DNA from: Microcaldota archaeon
GTDB taxonomy: Archaea; Micrarchaeota; Micrarchaeia; Micrarchaeales; Micrarchaeaceae
Direction: 5' to 3'
Length of the DNA: 7,490 nucleotides
Assembly: GCA_021827955.1 (NCBI GenBank)
Contig: JAKATY010000065.1
Span: forward strand, 1 to 7,490
Under the pieces are notes generated by a model, which was given only the letters and a program-made list of their open reading frames with translations, was not told where the DNA came from and did not search any database. The position numbers and the translations under genes were made by a program. Position 1 is the first letter of the stretch. Each line of letters opens with the position of its first letter. This document shows, piece by piece, positions 1-5,636 of this stretch.

Positions 1-7
1 ATCGACA

Positions 8-51
8 AAATAAGAAAAAGGCAAAAAGTAAAATAAAGAAAAAAGCAGGAC
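8..51 (-). terminator. U-rich terminator after the Alba gene
   Basis: Directly after the Alba stop codon, the minus strand reads as a series of T-runs (TTTTTTC, TATTTTAC, TTTTTGCC, TTTTTC) through nearly the whole stretch to the window edge. No strong hairpin is visible. Archaeal RNA polymerase terminates at oligo-U tracts without needing a hairpin, so this fits an efficient terminator for a highly expressed chromatin gene. Confidence 0.55.
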
Positions 52-378
52 TTACTTTGCAAGTGTTATGTGGATCGCGCTCACTTTCGACTTTGTGCCG
101 TCCTCGTTCATCAGCTCTTCGGAAGAAGTGACGATGCTCTTGGTCTTTATGTTCGGCAAGTACCTGTTCACGGCAACCTCCTTTATGTCAACTGCCTTTG
201 ATATCGCCTTTCCGCGGGCCTTTATCACTACCTCGTTCGCTCCGCTGTTGAACTGCGTAACTACAGCAAGAACGTAGTTCATAATAGATTTCTTGCCCAC
301 GTATATCACGTTGTCGGATCCTTCCTTGCCCCTCTCTTCGTTCTTAAATCCATTTTCTACCTGTGGTGTTTCGTTCAT
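52..378 (-). CDS. albA: Alba family DNA/RNA-binding chromatin protein
   Basis: A 108-aa protein of the Alba (Sso10b-like) family, small dimeric archaeal proteins that coat double-stranded DNA and also bind RNA. The hallmark segment NVIYVGKKSIMNYVLAV lies at residues 23-39. Lys29 and Lys30 match the DNA-contacting lysine pair that is an acetylation target in Sulfolobus Alba. The middle AISKAVDIKEVAVNRYLPNI region and the C-terminal SAIHITLAK strand also fit the family. The frame stays open upstream to a GTG at 438, but I chose the ATG at 378: family members begin shortly before the IYVGKK strand, and the extra 20 residues look non-conserved. The polar N-terminal tail (residues 1-22) is longer than usual. 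The gene ends just before a strongly T-rich stretch on its strand, so it is probably transcribed alone. Family call is confident; the exact start is less so. Confidence 0.93.
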   Translation of the reverse strand: MNETPQVENGFKNEERGKEGSDNVIYVGKKSIMNYVLAVVTQFNSGANEVVIKARGKAISKAVDIKEVAVNRYLPNIKTKSIVTSSEELMNEDGTKSKVSAIHITLAK

Positions 379-473
379 ATTTACCAACCTGTTATTCCTG
401 CATAACCGTGCAATAAATGAATACCTTGCTTGAGTCACAAGTCAATACTCCGCTTTACGGATTCAATGCGATG

Positions 474-489
474 TCTGTATAAGTAAATT
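474..489 (-). promoter_or_regulatory. Candidate TATA box upstream of the Alba gene
   Basis: On the minus strand this reads as an AT-rich element containing TTTACTTATAC. It would start transcription near position 455 and leave a leader of about 75 bases to the ATG at 378, or about 16 bases to the alternative GTG at 438. A weaker TTTATT near 408-415 sits closer to the ATG and is an alternative. Position and composition are the only evidence. Confidence 0.3.
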
Positions 490-552
490 TTCGGCAAAAC
501 ATATTTATTAGTTCCTCTGGATCATCTCACCGGAATTGCATGGCGCCGCGAG

Positions 553-1434
553 CTAGCCGTGAACCTTTCCGCTTTTTTTGCCCATTATCTCGTCTACCTT
601 CTTCTTGACATCGATCTCAAGTCCCTGCTCTTTCATGAACTGCAGAGGATGCGCCAAGGCGACGCTTATCACGAGATAAACTTCATTCTCTATCTTCTCC
701 CTTTTCGCTATTGGCACATACGCGTGCATCGATACATATGCCTTTTCGAGCAGCTCTGTAGATACTTCCAAAAGCCTGTCGCGCCTTATTACGTTGTCTC
801 TCAGTATCTTTTCGACTTCTCCTGAACCCCAGCTCTCCAACTCCTCGGATCTGAAGACCTTTACAAAAGAGCGCATGAACTCGGGAGACGCGGGATAGAA
901 TACCTTGTAGAATACCATCCCGAACGTCGCATAGGTCCTTTTCAGTATCACCTCTAAGGCTACTAGGCGCTCCGGCCAGGACGAAATTGACTGAAGATAA
1001 TCGAACACCCCTTTTATCTCCGGCTTCGGCTCTCCTAATTTTATTCCGAGTCCTTCGGCAAGATTTTTTATGGCTCGCGCATGCCTTCTGTCGTTTTCGG
1101 AAAGCTTCTGAAAGTAATTTTCATACTCGACATAGTCGTGGCCCGGCGCGATCCTGAGCCATTCCTCTATTATGCTTGACACCCTGTCCTCTATATAGAA
1201 GAACGCGCCGAGTATTTCGGCAATCGAATTCATGCCGAATGCATAGTTGTTCGGCAGGACCACCTCTTTCTTTGTCACTTCGCCCTTCTTCCTCTTTGTA
1301 TCTATGAAACTCAGGCCCTTTTTCACGGCATTTATTGGATCCTTTTTAACATAGTCATAAATGAATGGCGAAACCCACTGCGGTATGCCGTACCTTTCAA
1401 GTATCGGGCCTATAATGTCCAATCTGCTCATCAT
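553..1434 (-). CDS. Hypothetical helical protein, weakly ferritin-like
   Basis: A 293-aa soluble, mostly helical protein that I do not recognise as a named family. Residues about 70-230 look like a four-helix bundle with acidic residues inside the helices: Glu73 and Glu82-Asp83 (AEILGAFFYIED), a DxxH at Asp115/His118 (ENDRRHARAI), Glu127, and Glu161 (VALEVILKR). This resembles carboxylate-bridged ferritin-like proteins. However, the second ExxH expected in helix 4 is replaced by IRRDRLLE, so metal binding is doubtful. The C-terminus is basic (residues about 277-293). The frame is open up to a TTG at 1623, but I start at the ATG at 1434 because GGGTG lies just upstream and GAGGTG a little farther, and because the upstream 63 residues look like non-coding sequence. 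The Alba gene follows 174 bases downstream. A membrane-protein gene diverges from it. Confidence 0.72.
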   Translation of the reverse strand: MMSRLDIIGPILERYGIPQWVSPFIYDYVKKDPINAVKKGLSFIDTKRKKGEVTKKEVVLPNNYAFGMNSIAEILGAFFYIEDRVSSIIEEWLRIAPGHDYVEYENYFQKLSENDRRHARAIKNLAEGLGIKLGEPKPEIKGVFDYLQSISSWPERLVALEVILKRTYATFGMVFYKVFYPASPEFMRSFVKVFRSEELESWGSGEVEKILRDNVIRRDRLLEVSTELLEKAYVSMHAYVPIAKREKIENEVYLVISVALAHPLQFMKEQGLEIDVKKKVDEIMGKKSGKVHG

Positions 1435-1512
1435 ACGCACCCTAATTGCACCTCGGTAAGCTGCAAAGCAAAACCAGAAATTTCCGCTTGAGGCAGAGTT
1501 TTCCTCAAAATC

Positions 1513-1528
1513 AAAGCCTAAAGGCTTT
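1513..1528. promoter_or_regulatory. Hyphenated dyad AAAGCCT-AA-AGGCTTT, candidate operator
   Basis: A perfect 7-2-7 inverted repeat lies in the 254-base divergent space between the ferritin-like gene (minus) and the four-helix membrane gene (plus). Its right arm runs straight into TTTAAAC, which on the minus strand reads GTTTAAAGCC and could be a TATA box for the ferritin-like gene, with a long leader. A dimeric repressor site overlapping a promoter would look like this; a short RNA hairpin is the alternative. Confidence 0.35.
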
Positions 1529-1650
1529 AAACAGGATAAACTGCCCAATTCGAAGTTCCCTCTATGTTCGCGCTGCACAAAAATGCCTTGCGGCACTTGC
1601 GATGCACGCGATAGAGCTCGCAACTCCTATTGCAGATATACACGCAAGAT

Positions 1651-1663
1651 AGGATATTAAAAC
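1651..1663 (+). promoter_or_regulatory. TATA-like box of the four-helix membrane gene
   Basis: The AT-rich element GATATTAAAAC is centred about 31 bases before the GTG at 1689. Archaeal TATA boxes sit about 25-27 bases before transcription start, so the mRNA would begin within a few bases of this GTG. That leaderless arrangement supports the GTG over the upstream TTG codons. Confidence 0.45.
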
Positions 1664-1688
1664 TTTGCTATTGGTATGTTATAATAGG

Positions 1689-2138
1689 GTGACGGAATTG
1701 GCCAAGGCAAAAAGGAGAGTGAGGAAAACTGCGGAACAGGTAGAGGGTGCTACATTCGCAAAGCACACGCTGCCCTTCTTGTTCACGCTTGTAGGGGCAA
1801 TAGTAATCCTTATCACAGGAGTGGCGACGATTGCATACATATTTACATCCGGAAACGAGGTGGCGGCATTCTTCGTTAGCAAGTACAACATAAACATACC
1901 ATTTCCGATGGTGTATAGGGCAATACTGGCATCGGGATCTATAGGAATACTCTCCGGCGCAGTGCTTATAGGCGTTGCAGTTACCATGAACACACGCAAG
2001 AGAGGGAAGATAGTGGCAAGCGGCATAATAGGACTTGCATTCTCCCTTCTGAGCCTTCTGAACGGAGGGGGCTTCTATCTTGGATTCATACTTGCCTTCC
2101 TGGGCTCTCTTCTGGCAATACTATATAACAAAATATAG
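1689..2138 (+). CDS. Four-helix membrane protein, DUF4064-like
   Basis: A 149-aa integral membrane protein. After a very basic cytoplasmic N-terminus (AKAKRRVRKTAEQ) there are four hydrophobic segments, at about 29-52, 78-99, 105-124 and 126-146. The longest loop lies between segments 1 and 2 (residues 53-77) and is probably extracytoplasmic; TRKRG separates segments 2 and 3. The last pair contains a glycine-rich NGGGFYLGFILAFLGSLLAIL pattern, which recalls DUF4064-type small archaeal and bacterial membrane proteins. That is resemblance, not proof, and no function is known to me. I chose the GTG at 1689 because a TATA-like box lies about 30 bases upstream; the frame can extend to TTG at 1665, adding eight residues. 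It is divergent from the ferritin-like gene and convergent with the zinc-ribbon gene. Confidence 0.75.
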   Translation: MTELAKAKRRVRKTAEQVEGATFAKHTLPFLFTLVGAIVILITGVATIAYIFTSGNEVAAFFVSKYNINIPFPMVYRAILASGSIGILSGAVLIGVAVTMNTRKRGKIVASGIIGLAFSLLSLLNGGGFYLGFILAFLGSLLAILYNKI

Positions 2139-2156
2139 ACAAAGAAAGTAGGGCAC

Positions 2157-2203
2157 TAAAAAAATAAAAGGAGAAAAAGATCTTGCAGCGCTGCGGTTCA
2201 GCG
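2157..2203 (-). terminator. Hairpin plus T-tract after the zinc-ribbon gene
   Basis: Read on the minus strand, a CGCTG-aaccg-CAGCG stem (2189-2203) lies immediately after the stop codon. It is followed by T-rich sequence (TTTTTCTCC, TTTTATTTTTTT) down to about 2157. This looks like an intrinsic terminator for the zinc-ribbon gene. A perfect 10-base palindrome, GCAGCGCTGC (2185-2194), overlaps the stem and may form an alternative fold. On the plus strand the tract is A-rich, so it would not obviously terminate the converging membrane-protein gene. Confidence 0.5.
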
Positions 2204-2204
2204 G

Positions 2205-2333
2205 CTACCATATAAATCCTTTGTCGCTGCAATCCATCTCCGCGCCGCAGTTGGGGCAACGCAAATGGCATGCCTGCATACGCACCATTCTTGAGCCGCA
2301 TACGATACAGAAATAGGCTTCTTTTTCGGTCAT
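2205..2333 (-). CDS. 42-aa zinc-ribbon protein
   Basis: A very small protein made almost entirely of one zinc ribbon. The knuckles are CIVCG (Cys9, Cys12) and CPNCG (Cys26, Cys29), 13 residues apart, the classic four-cysteine zinc site. Cys22, His23 and Cys35 are additional possible ligands. The ending DCSDKGFIW resembles the CS-containing C-terminal ribbons seen in many archaeal and bacterial proteins. Partner and role are unknown; such mini-ribbons often act in protein-protein or nucleic-acid contacts. The frame extends 33 residues further upstream, but that extension would overlap the 3' end of the next gene. A TATA-like box 28-37 bases before the ATG at 2333 fits a leaderless mRNA from this ATG. 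Confidence 0.78.
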   Translation of the reverse strand: MTEKEAYFCIVCGSRMVRMQACHLRCPNCGAEMDCSDKGFIW

Positions 2334-2360
2334 GGATTCGATGATCCTAAAGCTGCGCAG

Positions 2361-2370
2361 GTTTTTATCT
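2361..2370 (-). promoter_or_regulatory. TATA-like box of the zinc-ribbon gene
   Basis: The minus strand reads AGATAAAAAC, 28-37 bases before the ATG at 2333. The spacing suits a leaderless or nearly leaderless transcript and argues that the zinc-ribbon gene can be transcribed separately from the 220-aa gene upstream. Confidence 0.45.
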
Positions 2371-2409
2371 CTTTCATGCAAGAAATGGAAAGGAAGTAAA
2401 TCGGGAACC

Positions 2410-3072
2410 TTATTTTTCCATTGTCTGCTCAATCTCTTTTAGGGTTTCCTCATCCTTTGAATCCACATAAGGTGTAAGGTCAAGATTTTTCGGGCTTTTT
2501 TCCAGCTTTGCGGAGGATACCGCATGCAGGCCCTTCTCCACCTCTTTCGAATAGAGTTCCCAGTTTATGCCGAGAGATTCAACGTACTCGCGCTCTATCT
2601 TCGTTGCAAGCATGTGCGCGTATTGATAGGTGTAGCCTTCCTCCGTCATCCACTTTTCTGGCAGCTCATGGTGCTTGGCTATGCTTTCGATGGTACTTAT
2701 CTCCTTGCCTTCTATGTTCAGGCTTTGGGGGAAACGGCTGTCTAGGTATATTGTCTTGCCATCTTTTGAATAGCCTCCCGTATATTTTATGCTGTAAGAG
2801 GTGTCTACCTTTATGTCAGAAGGGTCTTTTCTTTCAAGCACCTTGCCTATTGCGTTGCCTTCATAATATGCTGAATCTCCTTCTATTTTTACCTTGTTCT
2901 CAAACTTTAGCAAAAGGCTAGACTCGAATCTGACATATTTCGGATCCGCAAAGGCGATTGCAACCGCGATAAAGGAACTGGAAGGCGCCTGTGGCGCTGC
3001 ACCATTTCCTGTATTTGCAACTGGATCTGTTTTGCTTTCCGTTACTTTCAGCACTTCAAATTCCTCCTGCAT
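2410..3072 (-). CDS. Hypothetical protein with HExxE...YAH motif, putative metal site
   Basis: A 220-aa soluble protein with no signal peptide or membrane segment. Residues 11-33 form a Pro/Ala/Ser/Asn-rich flexible linker after a short N-terminal strand. Residues about 40-100 are beta-rich and end in YTGGYSKDGKTIYLDSRFP. Then comes HHELPE (His134-His135-Glu136, Glu139) and, 14 residues later, YAHMLATKIEREYVESLGI (His153, Glu160). I recall bacterial and phage-associated hypothetical proteins with the same order: a 'yidggYs.DGkt.YiDr..P' strand, an HExxE helix, Y..AH..A...E, then G..W..Y. This is memory, not a search. The histidine/glutamate spacing suggests a metal site and possibly a hydrolase. 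The C-terminus (190-220) is charged and probably disordered. A TATA-like box precedes it; GTGTGA may act as a weak ribosome-binding site. Confidence 0.7.
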   Translation of the reverse strand: MQEEFEVLKVTESKTDPVANTGNGAAPQAPSSSFIAVAIAFADPKYVRFESSLLLKFENKVKIEGDSAYYEGNAIGKVLERKDPSDIKVDTSYSIKYTGGYSKDGKTIYLDSRFPQSLNIEGKEISTIESIAKHHELPEKWMTEEGYTYQYAHMLATKIEREYVESLGINWELYSKEVEKGLHAVSSAKLEKSPKNLDLTPYVDSKDEETLKEIEQTMEK

Positions 3073-3112
3073 CTTTCACACTTTTTTATGCTGCAGTAAG
3101 CATTATCTGCAA

Positions 3113-3124
3113 TAATATAAAAGT
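3113..3124 (-). promoter_or_regulatory. TATA-like box of the 220-aa gene
   Basis: The minus strand reads ACTTTTATATTA, about 41-52 bases before the ATG at 3072, giving a predicted leader near 15-20 bases. On the plus strand the same bases read AATATAAAAG, so the element could also drive a rightward transcript into the adjacent intergenic region. Confidence 0.45.
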
Positions 3125-3130
3125 ATTTTG

Positions 3131-3245
3131 CATGGGCAGACTAAAGTCATGAAGGTGAATCTTGCTCGCCTGCAGAAACAGGGGTTGTAAAAAACTACAT
3201 CGGCCTACCTTAATACGCAAAGCCCATGTGCCGGTTTTCACCTTC
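3131..3245. repeat. Interleaved inverted repeats with pseudoknot topology
   Basis: CATGGGC (3131-3137) is complementary to GCCCATG (3222-3228). GAAGGTGAA (3151-3159) is complementary to TTCACCTTC (3237-3245). The order A-B-A'-B' means that, if both pair in one RNA, the fold is a pseudoknot. Neither arm is long, and the 7-base pair could easily arise by chance in a stretch this size; the 9-base pair is less expected. Transcription across the element has not been shown. Confidence 0.3.
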
Positions 3246-3374
3246 GGAGCGCCATATGTTTTGATGATCATTGAAGATCTCGTAGATACGATGCACAATT
3301 AGAAGGATGTTTGATTTCACAGTATAAGATCTGCTGTATTGCTTGCAACTTGCTTTTTTGCCTTATTTAAAATA

Positions 3375-3388
3375 TGTTATACATAACA
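3375..3388. promoter_or_regulatory. Hyphenated dyad TGTTAT-AC-ATAACA, candidate operator
   Basis: A perfect 6-2-6 inverted repeat lies immediately upstream of the TATA-like box of the YbjQ-type operon, ending about five bases before it. A site in this position next to the TFB recognition region is typical of archaeal operators for small dimeric regulators, either activating or blocking. It sits in AT-rich sequence, so a chance occurrence is possible. Confidence 0.4.
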
Positions 3389-3392
3389 GCAA

Positions 3393-3402
3393 CGTTTAAA
3401 AG
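3393..3402 (+). promoter_or_regulatory. TATA-like box of the YbjQ-type operon
   Basis: GTTTAAAAGG lies 37-46 bases before the ATG at 3439, placing the transcript start near 3424 with a leader of about 15 bases. TTTAAAATATG near 3367-3377 is a second AT-rich element on the other side of the dyad and could be an alternative. Confidence 0.45.
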
Positions 3403-3438
3403 GATTGAATCGGATTGTAAATAGAAAGATGTGGTTCT

Positions 3439-3888
3439 ATGGATACCTTGGACAATCAAAACGGGCAAGAGGTAAGCGGCGGAAGCAGGTCAGAGCCTTT
3501 TACGAGCGACCTTACAACAAGCGATTTCTGGCTTCTGCTCGATAGAGGCTATCAGCCAATAGCGCTCGTGCTGGGCAACTCCGTTTACAGCATGGGTTTC
3601 GTTGGCGGAATAGCTAGCGGGCTCAAAGGCTTGCAGAAAGGCGAGATACCGCAGATAACCGAACTTATGTACAATGCGAGGGAGATGGCGCTCGGAAGGA
3701 TGAAAGAAGAAGCGGCAAAGTTGGGGGCCGATGGAATAATAGGCGTAAAACTCAAGATAGAATACATGTCTGGAAATTGGATGGAGGTAACAGCAATAGG
3801 CACGGCCGTAAAGTATACTAACAAAACACCCAAATCCAATGGCGGAGCGGCGGTCGTGTTGCCAGTAAGGAGCATAAATCCTGTATGA
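3439..3888 (+). CDS. YbjQ-type (UPF0145) heavy-metal-binding-domain protein
   Basis: A 149-aa soluble protein with a YbjQ-family core at about residues 29-126. Key matches are GYQPIALVLGNSVYSMG (37-53), the MYNAREMALGRMKEEAAKLGADGIIGVKL stretch (77-105; note NAREMAL and LGADGIIGV), and the closing AIGTAV (119-124). Family members form small ring-like oligomers and are annotated 'heavy-metal-binding' by structural resemblance; their true function is unknown. This version, with G-x-x-P-x-x-L-V-x-G-x-x-V-Y, resembles the form I know from actinobacterial proteins. The N-terminal 28 residues and the C-terminal 23 are low-complexity tails. It is the first gene of a tight three-gene operon with two membrane proteins (15 bases to the next gene), suggesting an envelope-linked role. 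There is no signal peptide, so it acts in the cytoplasm. Confidence 0.85.
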   Translation: MDTLDNQNGQEVSGGSRSEPFTSDLTTSDFWLLLDRGYQPIALVLGNSVYSMGFVGGIASGLKGLQKGEIPQITELMYNAREMALGRMKEEAAKLGADGIIGVKLKIEYMSGNWMEVTAIGTAVKYTNKTPKSNGGAAVVLPVRSINPV

Positions 3889-3903
3889 TAGCATGGTAAG
3901 GCA

Positions 3904-4701
3904 ATGCCGGTAAGAGATAGGGAATCTAACAAGATAAAATCAGCGGCAACTCCCAAAGGCTACAGCTTCGAGAACGATACAGTATACACTTCTTACGAAG
4001 GCCTTAGCGCAAGTAAGGTGCTAGGCTCTTTGAAACCTTCAAACGTCCTGCTCAGGACCGCTGCAGAGGTGCCAGAAGCGGCAATCGTTGCGCTGCTCTT
4101 CTACTATTTTGTTGCGATATTGCCGAAAGTAAATGCGCATACAGCATCGCTTGCCTTTGCTGGTTTAATTTGCTTTTACGTGCTTGATGTGATCTTTGGA
4201 GGAATTGTGGGATTTGCTAAAACCTTGCCATTAAGAAAAAAAGATAGCGCGGGGTTGATAAGAATGATAAACATCTCCCTTTCGAGCTTTAGCGCGTTTA
4301 CCTACGTGTTTGCGGCTTTGGCCCTGTTCTTCCTTAAAACATCGGATTATCTGCTTTTTTCTATAATGGGCATAATTACAATACTCATTTATCTTACTAC
4401 TATACGGTTTGGGCTTGCTCCGCTGCTCTCTGTTGCAAGAAGCGAAAGGACCAAGAGCCAAGCCCTTGAGCTCAGCACACAGTATTTTGGTGGCAGTTTT
4501 ATCGCTATGTTCAGCCTGAATCTCCTTTCAGTGTTAGTGCCGGCAATCACCCTTGCATTCATGATGGTAAGCGGTTCGCTGCTATCTCTCGCGATACTGT
4601 TTCTCTCAATTATCATATTCGGAATGTTTTGGCAGTTAGAACTGGACGGGTCTTTCACGCAGTTCGAAAAAATAAAGAGGGTAAGCTACAAGATAAACTG
4701 A
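3904..4701 (+). CDS. Six-helix integral membrane protein of unknown function
   Basis: A 265-aa protein I do not recognise. A hydrophilic N-terminal region of about 55 residues precedes six predicted membrane helices, at about 57-74, 82-104, 122-144, 149-168, 198-221 and 225-244. The loop between helices 2 and 3 is basic (LPLRKKDSAGLIR), and so is the loop between helices 4 and 5 (RSERTKSQALELS); these and the even helix number place both termini in the cytoplasm. The short C-terminal tail is FTQFEKIKRVSYKIN. The general plan recalls archaeal six-helix proteins of the YIP1/DUF7847 kind, but I see no diagnostic motif. It is the middle gene of the operon: GGTAAGG precedes its ATG, and its stop codon lies four bases before the next start, which suggests translational coupling with the glycoprotein gene. 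Confidence 0.82.
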   Translation: MPVRDRESNKIKSAATPKGYSFENDTVYTSYEGLSASKVLGSLKPSNVLLRTAAEVPEAAIVALLFYYFVAILPKVNAHTASLAFAGLICFYVLDVIFGGIVGFAKTLPLRKKDSAGLIRMINISLSSFSAFTYVFAALALFFLKTSDYLLFSIMGIITILIYLTTIRFGLAPLLSVARSERTKSQALELSTQYFGGSFIAMFSLNLLSVLVPAITLAFMMVSGSLLSLAILFLSIIIFGMFWQLELDGSFTQFEKIKRVSYKIN

Positions 4702-4705
4702 TTGC

Positions 4706-5614
4706 ATGCGCATGGGAATGTTTGCGATAGCCGCTTTGCTGTTCGCTTCGCTAGTCTTGGAGCTCGCTGGCGCAACGAGCAGCGCCCCTGTTACCTGCCC
4801 GAATCTAAATATAACAATAGCAAACGTAAGATCTGCCGAAAATGCGACCTGTTATTGGAATGGAGGTAACCTCTCGGTTTATACCGCTACAGGAACCTCA
4901 GGATGGATGCATGTCAAAATAGTGGGACAAAACGGGACTACCTATTTAAACAGCTCCAGCACCAACTGGTGCCTTGCAAAGCTTGCTACCGTTTATATGC
5001 CAAGCCAGGATTACGAAGTTTATGTATCGAATGGAAACGGGGGAGGCAACTGCCCCAATACCATGAGCACGATTGTGAAATTCTCCCAATCAAGCAATAT
5101 TAGCACGCCAGTTGATACTACAAGCATACCCGTAGCAGCAACTGTCCCTGCGGTGACCAATCCACAATCATCTTCGCATCAGCAAAGCACAACAATACCC
5201 GCAGCCCCGTTCTCCACCAACGCAAGCGGATATGCCGCGATTACAAACAGCAGCATCAGTTCCGGCAGTACGCATACATATGATAATTTGCCTTATCTCA
5301 TCCTTATACTTTTCATATACATCGGAATGTTCTATGTCAGAAGAAAGCGTAGGAGGCGAAATTCGCCTTCGGTGGTTATGGGCGGCAGCCGGACATTCAG
5401 CACGACGCAAAGAGGGATAATAGCGCAAACCGCAATGGCGAGCAATGGCAATGTCTCTAGTCTTATTAACGATCCGAGATACAGGAGGCTTCTGGCAAGA
5501 AATCCGCGTCTTGCCTCATATTTAATGGGTTATGCACAGAGCGGAAGAGGGAGGATAACGAGAAGCGTATTATACACTGGCGGAGGCATGCAGGACTCTT
5601 TTGACGGAATGTAA
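4706..5614 (+). CDS. Type I membrane glycoprotein with cytoplasmic tail
   Basis: A 302-aa surface protein. Residues 1-23 form a signal peptide with a hydrophobic core (GMFAIAALLFASLVLEL) and likely cleavage near AGA-TSS. The ectodomain (about 24-125) is beta-rich and has four cysteines, Cys31, Cys49, Cys89 and Cys116, enough for two disulfides. A Ser/Thr/Pro-rich stalk follows (about 128-190), then one membrane helix (LPYLILILFIYIGMFYV, 195-211) and a strong stop-transfer cluster RRKRRRR. Eight N-x-S/T sequons (Asn35, 46, 55, 76, 82, 131, 172, 181) all lie on the outer side. The roughly 85-residue cytoplasmic tail contains LINDPRYRRLLARNPRLASYL (253-273), faintly like an STI1-type helical motif. 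ATGs at 4706, 4712 and 4718 are all possible starts. It is the last gene of the operon; the ligand is unknown. Confidence 0.85.
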   Translation: MRMGMFAIAALLFASLVLELAGATSSAPVTCPNLNITIANVRSAENATCYWNGGNLSVYTATGTSGWMHVKIVGQNGTTYLNSSSTNWCLAKLATVYMPSQDYEVYVSNGNGGGNCPNTMSTIVKFSQSSNISTPVDTTSIPVAATVPAVTNPQSSSHQQSTTIPAAPFSTNASGYAAITNSSISSGSTHTYDNLPYLILILFIYIGMFYVRRKRRRRNSPSVVMGGSRTFSTTQRGIIAQTAMASNGNVSSLINDPRYRRLLARNPRLASYLMGYAQSGRGRITRSVLYTGGGMQDSFDGM

Positions 5615-5636
5615 AAACTGAGATAGGCAAATGTTC

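Larger units (their letters stand above)
3073..3438. other. Intergenic region, 366 bases, no convincing gene
   Basis: This divergent space separates the 220-aa gene (minus) from the YbjQ-type operon (plus). It holds promoters at both ends, a 6-2-6 dyad near the right end, and an interleaved pair of inverted repeats at 3131-3245. A 70-codon minus-strand frame (3086-3298) starts with TTG, has no protein-like character, and overlaps the neighbouring promoter, so I do not call it a gene. No tRNA-like T-loop or tRNA fold was seen. Confidence 0.6.

Noticed and set aside
1435..1623. 63-residue N-terminal extension of the ferritin-like protein
   Set aside because: It begins with TTG, has unrelated, non-protein-like composition, and covers the divergent promoter region; ribosome-binding-like sequence precedes the internal ATG at 1434.
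2181..2215. tRNA-like GC-rich stem near the end of the zinc-ribbon gene
   Set aside because: There is no T-loop consensus, anticodon arm or acceptor stem; it fits a terminator hairpin better.
2508..2921. 137-codon plus-strand frame opposite the 220-aa gene
   Set aside because: Cysteine- and leucine-rich shadow composition; the opposite strand has a promoter and a motif-bearing protein.
3086..3298. 70-codon minus-strand open frame in the large intergenic space
   Set aside because: TTG start, no recognisable domain, and it overlaps the promoter of the 220-aa gene. A TATA-like TCTTATAC upstream (about 3320-3330) keeps a small doubt.
3255..3300. C/D-box small RNA suggested by TTGATGA near 3260
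   Set aside because: The C box lacks the starting purine, and there is no D box (CTGA) at a suitable distance.
3490..3956. Minus-strand frames opposite the YbjQ-type gene
   Set aside because: They are antisense shadows of a recognisable conserved protein, with no promoter or domain of their own.
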